From contig NC_088790.1 of assembly GCF_949628265.1 (NCBI RefSeq), positions 14,574,545 through 14,638,544 on the forward strand: 64,000 nt of DNA, read 5' to 3'. The translations under genes were made by a program, and so were the position numbers. Positions 24,106 to 36,219 of this stretch are shown piece by piece; the first letter of the stretch is position 1, and each line of letters opens with the position of its first letter. The notes beneath the pieces were generated by a model, which saw only the letters and a list, made by a program, of their open reading frames with translations, had not been told where the DNA came from and did not search any database. Source of the DNA: Cloeon dipterum. Lineage: Eukaryota; Arthropoda; Insecta; Ephemeroptera; Baetidae.

Positions 24106-24559
24106 CATAAATACAAAACCACCCATACAAACGAGCTGAGTGTATGTGTTCGGAATATAATTATGCAGCGAGCGGCGGCAGCGCAGCAGCGGCATAAACG
24201 GCTATGGTACAGACGTACTAATCTTATCGGGGCCGCGGCGGGAGCAACAGCAGCTATTTTATTTTCCGCAGATCGCGCGCGCAAGTGGGATGCAGACTAC
24301 AAGAATGTCAGAAGGACGCAGAACAGTCTTTATATTGCAGCTCGCTCGGCCAGATTATTTTTTATTGGACTAACAAGGGTCTAGCTATGCTCTCGGACCG
24401 ACGGCCGGCCGCGCGGCTGCCGAGCCGAGAGTGTATGTGACTTGGCAGAGAAAAGAATTGGCTCACATTTCTATAAACTCTTAAATTGTCGGCCGCCGAC
24501 GGAGCTGGAACGCCAAGCGATGAAAATTCCTCAACCAGCAGTTGCCCTCGCATCCATCA

Positions 24560-27081
24560 AAAGCTCGGATAAATTAACTCGCTCGAATCGATTCAATTGT
24601 TCTTCATAAGTGCACACACACACATCATAGAGCGGCTCAATGGTATTCTATCTAAATGCTTACAATTAAGTGGGCCCAGCAGTGGAATGCTATATACTCT
24701 CAAGCGAAGGATCTACACTAAGCATGATTTTTCCTAGATGCAGCAATGAAAATGTGATGCACTTTCTTCAAGTCCGGATACTTTTTTCGTGAATGCGAAT
24801 AATTTAGTTTTATTCAATTCATTTTACATAATTCAGCTATATTTATTCTTTGGATGAAAAAAAAAGAAAATTTTACCGTTGCTTTACTTTGTTCAATTTA
24901 GCTACCTCTTAACAAAACTCCTGACTTATTTACCTATCTCTCTATTGCAAAATATTATTTACGTGATTTTATCTTTGGAAATAATGTTTTGTAAAATAAA
25001 ATATCTGATCTTTTCAAATTAAGAAGTGTGAATTTCGATTCACAGCGTCCAACAAAATCCGTCTACATCCAAGTGTTTTACTCCAAAAACCGTATTGAAT
25101 GCACCTACATGTAAATAATCGTTCATCGTAGATTTCAATCCATTATTCAAACGCAGTTTAGTTGGTGCTAAATATCGGTAATTTAATGCTTGCAAAACAC
25201 TAAACCAGCGAGCAATGAAAACATTTGTTTCATGCAGCATAGCTGTCTTAATCAATCTCCAAATGGCGTAATGCCTTAGATTTCCTGAGAAGAAAGCACA
25301 GAACCATGAAATTTGTGTTTTTTTAGAGTTTTTAGTTTCTTCCGTGAAATACACGTTCGTTATTTTGCTTCCTGAGAGTGTTTAAAACGCTGATGGTGGT
25401 TAAGCGTGGAAGGAAAACCACTGCCGCCTAGCAGCAGCAGCGAATTCTGCAAATTTCGTGCGTGCAGCGCGTTGGTTCTTTCTTTTATCATTAGCGAATT
25501 TCCTCTCCATCTCTGCGCTCTGCGTCGACAGTTCCGATCACGTCGTTAACTTTTACAGCTTCTCAGAATATAATATTTCACCCGCGAAAGCTTTAGCCAA
25601 ATCTACGAACAGAAAAGCGACCCTGGACGTAACGAAAAGCGGCATTTTCGGCTCAAAAACGAGATTAACGTCGCATTCGCAAATAATATAATGCCTCTGT
25701 GGAAGAGGCTAATAGCCAACATAGAATCCTTAGTAACGGTCTTGGGTATTATTTGTTTTCATTATTTTCTTATAATTGATCTATGCAATTTATTTATTTT
25801 TTGCATATTGAGAAGTTTTGATGTAAACATAAATAAATTATTAACGGAAATGAAACTGTATATGAAAACGTGTGATTAATATAACTTCACTCTATCATTA
25901 CATATTCTACTCATTTATTTTATTTTCTGCACTTGCAGGGATTGTCACTGGAGAATATATTATATTGTGACTGGTGAACAAATGTTTGGAAGTATTGAGT
26001 TTTTGAATTGTTTGACTCTGGACTTTTATAAATGGCAAGGAATGCCCAAATGATCAAGACAAAAAGACAACTTAAAAAAACATATGTTGAGATCAAATCA
26101 AATTTAATTAAACCATAATATAACATCATATGAGACCAAAAATTGAAATTAGATCTCATCAAAGTTATAAATTCGCTCATCATGAAAAATTCTGGCATTC
26201 TTTGAAAAATTATTTTTCGAGCTGGGAAAATTAATTTGTGGAATTCTGTCATTCAATGGGCTCAATTTTTTTAATTCAACGTACGTTTTCTGACTAAGTG
26301 GTAACTAATCAGAAGGACACAAGATGAGGTCAAAATTTAGAGTAAAAAAATCAATACTCAATTTAAAAAAAATCGCAAAAAATTATTTGAATGTTTTGGG
26401 TTTTAAATTGAATTCGTTTTCCTGGATATTTTTTTTAATTAAGCATTTATCTTATATTCATCGTGGGCCTTATTTAAGCAAATTAAGAATGCAGGAAACC
26501 TAATTAAAAGTTGACTTTTCAGATCTTTAAATTTTAATATTGCCAGTTTTGGAGAGATCAAATAACAATTTTGGAACTCAGACATTTACTTGGTTCAGTA
26601 TAACGGAATTTTTTTAGAGATAAGGAAGTGCCTCCTACCTGGCTACGACTTACTAAAACACTTTTGCTTTGAAAAAAGTAGCAAAAATAAATGCACTCAA
26701 TTACTTTGGTTATCATTTCCCTGTAATTTAGAAATTGGTATTATGACAATTATGAAAAACTCGTTTTAATGTCGCATATTTTAAGATAAAGATCTCACTT
26801 TGAAATTATACCATCAAACATTTTTCAAACGCTTTAGCGAGTCGTTTTATCTCCAAAAGATAAAAATAAATTTATAGATAATATTTGGTCACCTCTGAGC
26901 TTTTGACTTTCGTTATTTCAGTAATTTGTTGCGAATTTTAACGAAAATAATATCGAATATGCATCGTTAGAAAAAACGGACTGAAAAAACTCCAAACCCT
27001 GGAAATGACGAGATGAAATTCCAGCGTCAATCACCTGCAGGTCGGATAAAACGACGAGGACGGGTTCTGCGAACGCACTCT
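24560..27081. other. Non-coding AT-rich stretch
   Basis: I see no gene, RNA or mobile element that can be supported here. A (CAG)-like triplet run occurs near 25430. Confidence 0.4.
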
Positions 27082-27128
27082 CGCACAAAAAAGAAAGAAA
27101 GAGAGAAAGAAAATGAAAAAAGGAAGGC
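27082..27128. repeat. Polypurine tract (GAAA-rich)
   Basis: An almost pure A/G tract rich in GAAA and GAGA on the plus strand, immediately left of the CG-rich block. GAGA-type polypurine near a promoter-like island may have regulatory meaning. Confidence 0.5.
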
Positions 27129-27279
27129 GGTGAGTGAGTGAAAGAGGCAGGCAGGCAAGGCACCCACAGGTCGCGGAACCACAGGTGGATCGCCAGATCG
27201 CTCAGCAGGTGGAGTACAAAGCGCGGCGACGGCGCAGGTGAAACCGAACCTTTGCCAGTAACCTTCAGGCGTGGCCTCC

Positions 27280-27860
27280 AGCGGGCCTGCCGAATTCCTG
27301 ACAAGGCCGCGGCCCCGTGGCGGACGGACGTACGGGGCAGGCGGGGGCCCCGCACGGGCCCCGAGTGACAGTTCGTGCTTATAGCGCAGCTCTCTCCGCT
27401 GCCGCAGCAGCCGCCACCGGATTCGATTTAGGTCGCTGCACCGAGGACTAACCTTGAGTTCGTGGCACTCACTGCATCATACGGCTGCGACGGCTGGGCT
27501 GGGGTGACGGCTGGCTGGCATGCCCCGCGGATCACAGGCTGTGTTGCACGCGTGTCCGTGCCGACGGAGGAAGCAACGAACGCGACTGACACTGGCGGCC
27601 GAGTGCTGAGTGCACGCCGACCGACCGACCGACCGACTCTGCGCTGCTCCGGCCCGGAGTGGTGGTCGCCGTCGCGGCCAGCGCGTGGGCAGCCGCCGCG
27701 CCGGGGAGGGGCGGCCGCACACAGCCAACCGCACACGCACACGGCGCCCTCTCGCGACCGCTCGACTCGCGCTCTGCCCGCTACCCTGCCACCGCCAGGA
27801 CCCAGGGGGTGCGGCGCGGCTCATTGTCAGGGGGAGGCTGCTTTGGTATTTTTACCCTGA
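27280..27860. promoter_or_regulatory. CG-rich island, candidate promoter or 5'UTR exon
   Basis: The most GC- and CpG-rich 600 bp of the window, sharply different from the AT-rich flanks. It has open frames on both strands, as expected by chance in GC-rich DNA. A minus-strand GTGAGT donor-like site lies near 27470. Because cv-2 appears to have a spliced 5'UTR, this island could be its promoter about 10 kb upstream. It could equally serve an unannotated transcript. Confidence 0.35.
27617..27636. repeat. (CCGA)5 tandem repeat
   Basis: Five perfect CCGA units inside the CG-rich island. Confidence 0.8.
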
Positions 27861-29141
27861 GGCTTTTTAACGTGTTGCAGCGCAGAAACCAACTTCACTG
27901 CGCTGTTCGTATTTTGTTTGTATTCTCCGTTTTCTCGAATAGAGATGTGAATTTTATACGGTTGGTTTTTTCTGTGCTTCCACAATCGTTACGGGTGCTT
28001 CGCACGAATAGTGCCGTTTTTAACCATTTGTACCATACTTGAGCAGGGCTGAAAACCTATTGTCATTAGCAGATTTTAAGCAGGATGACTACTCGCTGTT
28101 GTGAAGGAGATATTTTATGAATGGCTGTAAAGAAGACAAAGACGAGTCAAACGGTATATAGGGGGTGTGAACGGCACACTCAATACCTGGAAAATATTCT
28201 TTCGTCAGTCGGTGTGCAGTTTTGCCGAAGGATTTGTGGGTATTTAAAGAGAGTTAATAGGGCTTGGGATGTGTGTCGAAATTTCAATACAATCGATTAT
28301 CTTGTTGATCTTCTCCTGCTTGCACAATTTTTGAATTTGTTAAAAAAAATTGATAGCATACACATGGCTAAAAGGCAATTAATAAAAATACCTCCAGTGT
28401 TTATGTTTTCAGATAACTCTGGAAAAAAAGCCAAACGATTTTATAGTTATTTTCTTGAATAATTAATAACCAGGAAATCCACTCTCCACGTTTGGAAAAT
28501 CCGGCTAACGTTATCATTTCACTGTAATTCATAAATAGTGTTTCTTGCATATAAATTTGAAGTAAAAACCACCTCAATAAGTTAGATCACCGATTTATAA
28601 AAATTTATTCCTAAATGATGTGTTAAAATAAAATGCTTAAAGTGAACTAAAATTAAATTTTTTCATCCAGTCATAAAGGGGAATTCTCGACAGCTATAAA
28701 ACATATGGTCCTAATGAAACAAAAACAAGGAAAAAAAATTTAACAGACAACAAATATTTTGATTAGCTTAAAAAATCAATGTAGAATGAAGAGTTTTCGA
28801 GTTTCCTCAATAATTTTGAGTCCTAAATTCCCTGAATTTTACTTTACCTCTGCAACGAAAACAATCGATTATAACAGTTGTAAAAAATGGGCGAAAGGAC
28901 TTAGACTCTCTCACAGCCTAAGAGAAACGTTTACACGCGCGTTTCCAGTGAAATTGTTTCTACTCGAGTGAAAAGTACAAAGAGAAGCCGCTCTTTTAGA
29001 TCTGCCTTTGGTGTTTATTCGTTTAGTCTATCACAAAAGCCTTTCAACTGCTACTCCATCAGGCTGTGCGCGTGGAAAATACACAGATCTGGATTATCTC
29101 ACACGGCACGCATATACGCTAGCTCTCGTGTCCACGCGCAC
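27861..29141. other. Non-coding stretch
   Basis: AT-rich DNA with scattered short open frames. The frame at 28121-28462 has no recognisable domain or splice context. No gene is supported. Confidence 0.4.
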
Positions 29142-29170
29142 CACACACACACACGCGCGCGCGCGCGCGA
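29142..29170. repeat. Compound (CA)n(CG)n microsatellite
   Basis: About 13 nt of CA repeat pass directly into about 16 nt of CG repeat. Alternating purine-pyrimidine DNA like this can adopt Z-form. Confidence 0.8.
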
Positions 29171-30885
29171 GGTGAAGAGGCTATACGCGAGCGTCAAATG
29201 AAAACAAAAACCAAAAAGCAGCTAGACGCCAGTCAAACATAACACAATCTAACTTCTCTGCTGATTGATGCGGCCTTATTTGATGCGTCCTATTTGTTGT
29301 GATAGCCGAGTGAAAAGTAAAAAAACGCTCTCGCTTTTCCTTTATTTCAAACTATAGGGTCGCAGCTTAATAGTTTTCTAGCATGCACACGGCGAATATT
29401 TGATTTTTATCGCCAGTATGCCTACTAAAATCATTCGAAAAACTTTAAAGTTGTATTTTGTTAATATTTTGAAAATTCAAATATAAATGCATCATGCACT
29501 TTTAAGGAAAATCTAGGGATCTGACGCATTAGTTTTTGGTGAAAAATTGAATTTGTATGATGTAAATTGCGTTATCTGCCTGATTTTATATTATTAGCAA
29601 TTGGCGGGACTTTTGAATAAAATGACAATAAATAAATTGATTAAAAACGCTCAGTTTTCCTCATTGTGAAGTTTGGTTCGTACCTTACGTTTGATTAAAA
29701 TAACAATCGTTGGTTAATTTTTTATCCTAACTTAAATTTTACCGTAAGTGTTTTCCTGATATTTATGAGTTTTTAATCGTTCAAAATATAGTAAAAACTA
29801 AACAAATTCTTGAAGCTGATGAGATTACCTTTAGTTGACCAGAATTTTCTTGTAGTGTTTTTATATCCGAAAAAACTAAGTTAATTGAAATAAGAAAATC
29901 ACGTTATTTGATATTTTTAAATTTTACTCTCAATAACCAACTTTGAGCTACATCACCTTGTAGTCAGCTTAGAAAATTGACACACAAAAGAAAGTTTTTA
30001 TCGTTTTCACGCAATAAAGAGCATCATGATTAACGGAAACTAATCTTTCATAGTGATGAAAGCACTGATTTCCCGCAATTAATTTAGTCGGTGCTTGACG
30101 TTTTTAAGGATATATGTATTAATTTACTGAAAAAAATACAAGTCCAGCCAATTCCGAAGAATAATTGTCTGGAGCTTCTCAGCTGCGACAAGGTACATAT
30201 ATTTTAGATTAGTTTGTATAATAAAATATAAATTAATGGATTTGCACGGGTTGTTTTCCAAATCGATGAAGACAGGTTTCTATATATGTTGCAGTTCTCC
30301 CAACAAAGTTAATAAATTAATTATTCAAGGTTTTGAGACAGCTCATGTTGAAATTAAATTATGATTATGTGGAAATTACTATATCTTTAAGTCTTAAGAC
30401 TTAAATTTTTAACTAGTTTGGTATGAATAAGAAATTGTCAGCGAGGCAAATTGAAAAAAATACAATAAAATACATAAGAATATGGTACATACTATACAGA
30501 TCAGCATTACAATAACTACATTTACATTTGTCAGTAACATCCAGGTAAAAACAAGAATTATTCTTGACTGTCCTTTAAGACCTTTGACTTTAACCAAAGC
30601 AGCCTCATATAAATGCTGGAAATAGTTGCGCGTCGTTGGCGTTTAATAAATATTCTATTCTATAAAATACATAAATTTTTAGTTACGACGCAATTCTAGT
30701 CGATGGTTAAAACAGCTTGAAATCGCATAATTCACGTGTTTATCCAATGTTCCCATTTCTGTTTAGCAGTCTGTTTAAATCTCGCAAGCATGTATAGTCT
30801 CGACACCTACTGGTCAAATTTAGTCGATGCACATCATCCTAGAGCCCAACGAATGAACACACGACAGCGATCTTGGTTTCCGCAG
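29171..30885. other. Non-coding AT-rich stretch
   Basis: No supported gene. It contains a 20-bp perfect palindrome at 30386-30405. Confidence 0.4.
30386..30405. repeat. 20-bp perfect palindrome
   Basis: TTTAAGTCTTAAGACTTAAA reads the same on both strands. No loop is present, so it is a candidate dimer binding site or a chance AT-rich palindrome. Confidence 0.7.
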
Positions 30886-30902
30886 TGCCGCGTCTCCACA
30901 AG

Positions 30903-31072
30903 CAGACGTGAGACAGGGGGTTGTCCCGCGTGTGGTGAGTCACTAGGAAAGGTGGTGCTGCTCACTCGGCGTTCGAATTAGCCCCGCGAGCGAGATTTAT
31001 TCCTCGGCGCGCCTCTCAGACAGTGCAAAAGTGATTGATCGCGGCGTGTCTGCGCGCGTGCATCGGTCAGAC
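30903..31072. promoter_or_regulatory. Cluster of CAGAC/GTCTG motifs (Smad-type half sites)
   Basis: CAGAC at 30903, 31017 and 31068 and GTCTG at 31048, in a locally CG-richer block. Four copies in 170 bp is above the roughly 0.3 expected in random DNA. CAGAC is the core Smad/Medea half site. The link to cv-2, a BMP target about 14 kb away, is inference. Confidence 0.3.
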
Positions 31073-31560
31073 GTGTCAGATTTCCCTGCCGACGCGGCGA
31101 CTAATGAACTATGATCGCGACTGTGTTGCGCACTTTATTAGGTGCAAATGAAACGGATCATTTTATTTATAGAGAGCGGTTGGTTGATTAAGTGCAGATG
31201 GCTGCTGCTGGGATTTCGCTAACGTGCAACGCATGCACCGCACATCGTCGCCGCAGACGAGACACACACTGACATCCAATTTTATTTGCTCTTTCGCAAT
31301 CATCTCCGTGTCGCGCCGGACTCAAAGACGCGTACTGTATTTTAACAGGTTTAGCAATGAGGAATTTCTGTCGAGAAATGCTTTCAAAGGTCAGTTTCAA
31401 AAATTATTAATCGTACATTTTATTACTAAGTTAATATTAATCGGTTTTTAGAAAGTTAATATATCAACAAAATAATTCATTGACTAATTAATTATATGAA
31501 TAGTGAGTATTTGCACAGAAAAAACAATAGGGTTGGATTTTCTCGGTGGACCCATGAACA

Positions 31561-31665
31561 CAGGGCCGGATTTGGCCTATCGAGCGCAGCGGGCAACTCC
31601 CGGCGGTGCGCCCCCACCTTGGCCCCCCTTGACCCTGCCAAAGTTGCCCATTCATACCCCACAAG
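31561..31665 (+). mobile_element. Candidate DNA-transposon remnant (CAGGGCCGG end)
   Basis: An abrupt GC-rich patch beginning CAGGGCCGGATTTGGCC and continuing with C-rich sequence, within otherwise AT-rich DNA. The CAGGGCCGG start with a following GCGGGCAAC-type stretch recalls common degenerate hAT-like repeats of animal genomes. No matching inverted end was found, so it is at most a fragment. Confidence 0.3.
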
Positions 31666-34600
31666 CCGTTAAACAAGTTAAATTAACTTCTTGCACGTTA
31701 ACTACATACCACTGTCCGTATTAAAGTCCCATTATATACTGAAGTAGTTTCATGATGATAAACATTAAATTCCGTTGCGCAGCGATGTACAATAGCCAAA
31801 AAAAATTGTTAAATTTTACGTCTTGTAGGGTGAAAAAAGGGTTGAAGGCACGCACTTAGACTACTTTAGCTATCTAGGGGTGATTAGGTCAGCGGTGTTT
31901 GATTTTTGAAAATCTGATAATTAGAAGCTCTGATTTGGGCGTGTAAACATTTTTACGAACACCCAAAAAACAGTTTTTTATTGATTTATTTTGTAATAAA
32001 AAATCCATTCCATATTTTGATTCGTCTTACCTAATATTTTGCATTCTACAAGATGAAAATATCACAATTTAAAAAAAAACCAATTCATAATTTCGAAGTT
32101 GAGTTCCATTTAAAAAAATTCGATTTAGTGACCTCGACCACTTTGAAGTCAACAGGAAAGTTGTTTCACTGAAAGAAACGAGTTCAATAATGGTGTCAAA
32201 ATATTTGTTTTACAACCAATTCGAACCGATTCGGAGAAAAACTCAACATTTCTGCTATTTTAAATTAAATTGCTCGTAAAACCCGAAAATATGTTAAATT
32301 CAGAGTTATTCAATGACGTTTTTTGCTAAATCTGGTAAAAAATCAACAAATCCTTATGCCCCTGACAGAACCATATACTGTTACTGCGGAAATTTAAGCT
32401 AGTTTTAATCAATTTTTCAGAATTTTTAAGTGCAACATGCTAGCTAGAAGATCTTTTCTCAGTTAGAGAATTCTCATTAATTTTAGCTCTAAAACTCTCC
32501 AAGTTTTAAAAACTATCTTAATAAAAAAAATAAAGAACTTTGTACGTGTGTTAAATATTGGATTAAAAATTTGGGCTGATGAGATAATCTGCCTTTATGT
32601 AGAACCAATAAATTAAAGAAGAGTCCGGGTTTAAAACAAAAGTATGACATAAATCATCCACAATGTTGTTTCCTCTCGGCAATTAGCAACCTTTGACGCC
32701 GAAAATGCTTTCCACTGACTGGCTATGAAAAGAATAAGCGAGAACGCGTATGCTATTTGCTCTTAACACCGGCGCGCATTTGCTCAGCAAATTTCAGCAC
32801 CACCTGCGCGTGTATACGCGAGTAAAGTGTGTATGTGTACATGAGCCGCAAATGAAAAGAACACATACACGTCTCTCGAATCTTAATGCTTTCGCGACGG
32901 TGTGTATGTGCGCGTGAGGAAATGTAAAAAAAGAAGAGACGAATTTGCTTCAATTTCCGAGAAGCGCTGCGCTGCGGCTGACAAGGTCAGAAACGCAATG
33001 TACGCAAAAGGAAACTGAAACGGCCGAACAAAAAGCGACCCTCCATATAATTGCCAGCTGCGGATGATGATGATGATGATGATGATAATGATACCTATAC
33101 GCCTCAAAAATTATACTCCGCTCTGAATCTGGAAATTCGTGTTTTCTCATGAATGACATGAACTGAGCGATTCATTGAAGGAACAACTGTGAGTGTCTCT
33201 TGATGGATGAAGACCACACAACCAATTTTTATTCACACATCTTGAGCGTTTTCATTTATAGCTTCTGGTTAATTACGATTCATACAATAAGATTTATTTT
33301 TTAAACAATAAATGAAACAATAATTAAAATAAATTACGAAATTGCAAATACCCTCTACTCTGATCTTAATTAGAATGGGTTGCCGTTAGTAAAATTTTTA
33401 GAAGAAAAATAAAATACCACAGGTGCTCATCATAAATTTGATTTGGGTGCAGAAAGCAGTACATTTGTGAATTTATTAATTTTCATTTGCACATGTATTT
33501 TATTCATTTCTGTTTTAAACTTCAAATCTACCGAAAATTTGTTGTGCCAGCACACACTAGCGATTTTAAACGCCTGAATGAAAAAATTGCTTGAAATAAT
33601 AAAAGCAAACAGTGTGAAGCATGATTATATATTTGCGTTTGTTTTATATGTGTGAGCGCAGACACGAAGGTGTTTTATTGGAAATCTCGCGTCATGTTAT
33701 TGCTTTGTTTGCGTTCTCATGTTGTCTCTCTGTTTCTTTTTAACTCATTCGTCCAGGGTCTAAAGAATTTCAAGGGACACCTTTACATACAATTTTGTAT
33801 AGCTCAAAAGGATAGAATAAGGGAATTTAAAAAAATATCTCAAATTAGACTTTTGGAATTTTGCGAGCAAAAATATATCGAAGTTTTTGTGAAAAGTCAT
33901 GGATTGTTTGAATTTATAATATGCTTGAAAATCTACCCTCGTCTTGAGTTTTGCGCATAAATATCCATCCTATAACACCTCCATGCATGTATTATATAGG
34001 TTATTCAGGCTATAGTAACTATATATATCCTAAAAAAAAGAAAAATTAATTGCATGACATTTTTAAGATTTCGTTTTCCTACTTAACACACTGGTCTTGT
34101 ATTTATTTTATATAAAATCCTTACAAGTAAAATTGGAATTCTACAGCATCGTTTTAAGTATATAGCAAGACTATTTTAATGAAAACAGTTGAGCCTAAAA
34201 ACATTATTACATTTAATTTATCGTTTCTCAAAGAGTTGACAGGTGTTTGTTGTTAAGGTTATTAACGACCTTAACATGTTTCTTATTTTTAATATCTATG
34301 TCAATTAGAGTGACGGATCAATTATTTTTACTGGGACACTTGTAAATAGTGTATTAGTTAGTGAAGCATATTGGTTTGAACAAATAAAAGACACAATTCA
34401 GATGACATAATATGCTGCCAATAATTTCCGTTCAAGTTTCAGTAGCAATACAAATAAACAATCACAATGAATATTAAAGATTAAACATACTCAATATGAA
34501 AAAACACGATATTAATTTTTCTTCTGTACTCAGAAACCTAAAAATATTATGAAAATTTCCACCCAAAAATAATGTGCTAGATTTGTAACGGCGCTCACCA

Positions 34601-35456
34601 ATAAATACAACCCAGTGTCCAGTGCATAGTTCAACAACTGACAATTAAAAGAACTCGTTTTATAAATGTCGAAGGGCTTATTTTATTTGTTTGATATATA
34701 TGCCAATGAAGGCAGAAGCACACGAGGTTATCATATTTTTTCAGTTTAAATTAAATGCAGCTTTCTCGGTGTTTATTATCGAGCTGTATATTTTCCGTAT
34801 TCCTACGCAGAGATGTCTAGGTTAACTAGTTTCGGCTGTTGCTGGTTGCAGCCCTAATCCATGAGCATCCTGTCCCATTCGGGGGTTGAGAACACACGCT
34901 TCCAATACTTTATTGATTGTTCTAGTTTATAAGTAGCAATGACATATAATGATATTGTCACTATTCATATTTTTAATTTTTTAGCTTATAAAGTCAAGTC
35001 CAAGTTTTTTGTGCGGAAAACTAACGATTTGCGAGAAAAGTTGATCGGGTGCGAATAATACATTTTTAACGAGTTCGTTAGCGTTCGTTGCGTGAAAGAG
35101 AAATATGTTATTTAAACGGTCGGGAGCCACAGAGGAGTGACCTGACATTGCTGTCAACACTTCCGCGCTGGCACCCATAACATCTCCGCTTACCTTTCAT
35201 TCACAAGCCGTCACGCTTCGCCTCTTGCGGGTTCCTGTCAACCCCTTGGTCCCTAACTTTTCATGTCTAATGGCCGGCTCACCTGGCTGTCTGTGTAGTC
35301 ACAGGGATGACCCGGCAATTAACCGACCCTGATGCCAAGCACAATGGAAGCGTCTCATTGTCAGGCCTCTATTTGCTACGCATTTCCATTAGCTCGGGAA
35401 AGACTCCAATCAACAAGGGCGACGACAGCAGGAGCAACAAAAGATTTTGAGATCCC
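31666..35456. other. Non-coding stretch, right part of the desert
   Basis: AT-rich DNA with no supported gene. A minus-strand 65-codon frame at 34981-35178 is unrecognised. Near 34847 the plus strand reads GCAGCCCTAA, whose reverse (TTAGGGCTGC) resembles the ends of the repeat family in cv-2 intron 2. Confidence 0.4.
33063..33092. repeat. (GAT)n microsatellite
   Basis: About ten GAT units with one GATAAT interruption. Confidence 0.8.
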
Positions 35457-35462
35457 TATATA
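35457..35462 (+). promoter_or_regulatory. Possible plus-strand TATA box downstream of NTF2
   Basis: CCTATATAG is followed about 40 bp later by an arthropod-like initiator (AGTCAGCAGTC around 35497-35507). Together they resemble a core promoter pointing into the 3' end of NTF2. The spacing is longer than the usual 30 bp, so support is weak. Confidence 0.2.
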
Positions 35463-35583
35463 GCAGTAGGATTGGAAGTTTCTGAATTTGAGCTGCAGTC
35501 AGCAGTCGAAACTATTTGAGCAGGACATTTCTGTAGAAATAAACACCGAGAGAGCTTCATTAAATTTCAACTGAAAAACTTAT

Positions 35584-35589
35584 TTTATT
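35584..35589 (-). terminator. Poly(A) signal of NTF2
   Basis: TTTATT on the plus strand (AATAAA on the minus strand) lies about 55 bp after the NTF2 stop codon. Confidence 0.6.
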
Positions 35590-35643
35590 TTGAACTTGCA
35601 GTAAAATAAATTATGGTTATACAATTAAGTTTCATCGCAGTTT

Positions 35644-36219
35644 TCACGGTAGATCGTGCAGTCCGAGTCTGAAAATGTCGTGCATCAATACAAAAGAGCC
35701 TTGCACAGGCTGCAGAATAAACGTCTGCGTAAACTCGTGCGGAGGATCGTCGTCGCACTGTATAAAAATAATTAAAAAGAGTGTGAGTAGAATTTTCAAA
35801 GCAAACCACGTTACCTGTAGTCTGCCGAGAACGCTGATGAGGACGCCTCCGTCCAATGTCGGCTGCGAGTCGACTGTTGTGATTATACGGTTGATATTTT
35901 TAAACCCTAGCGACTGAAATTTGCAGTCAAGTTTTCAACTGTTTGCAAGAATGCTGTTAAATCTGTGGCTTACTCCGAATTTTTCCATTATGCTCGGCGC
36001 CCCTTGCAGCTGCTTCCCTTCGAACGTTAAAAGAGAATTCTGCGCCTATATTGCGTATGAATTTATGAAGAGAAAATAAAATTAACGCTTAATAAGAGCC
36101 GAAACAAATATACTCACATTATAAAAATTTACTATGCTCGGCCTGGTGTCCTGATTGTCAAAAATAAGGTAGTACTGCTTAACAAACTCTCTGCCAATGT
36201 CCTCGAAATTGGGATTCAT
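35644..36219 (-). CDS. Ntf-2: Nuclear transport factor 2
   Basis: Four exons on the minus strand, 36118-36219, 35974-36045, 35815-35913 and 35644-35757, give exactly 128 residues with GT-AG introns, all in phase 0. The protein begins MNPNFEDIGREFVKQYYLIF and contains LLTFEGKQLQGAPSIMEKFG, ITTVDSQPTLDGGVLISVLG, RLQCDDDPPHEF and HDIFRL. This matches NTF2 along its whole length, at the usual 125-130 residues of the family. NTF2 is a small homodimer that binds RanGDP and FG-nucleoporins and carries Ran back into the nucleus. The CDDDPPH segment includes the acidic residues known to contact Ran. The next gene upstream, the Rab, is on the same strand about 1.4 kb away. The gene looks complete and intact. 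Confidence 0.95.

Noticed and set aside
27428..27870. Several overlapping frames on both strands in the CG-rich island
   Set aside because: GC-rich DNA has few stop codons; the frames are Arg/Pro/Ala-rich without domains and overlap on both strands.
28121..28462. A 113-codon plus-strand frame starting MAVKKTKTSQ
   Set aside because: No recognisable family and no promoter, splice or poly(A) context.
29142..29170. CRISPR-like or functional repeat
   Set aside because: It is a simple CA/CG microsatellite with no spacers.
34981..35178. A 65-codon minus-strand frame near the NTF2 3' end
   Set aside because: No family resemblance, no splice sites in phase with a neighbour and no promoter.
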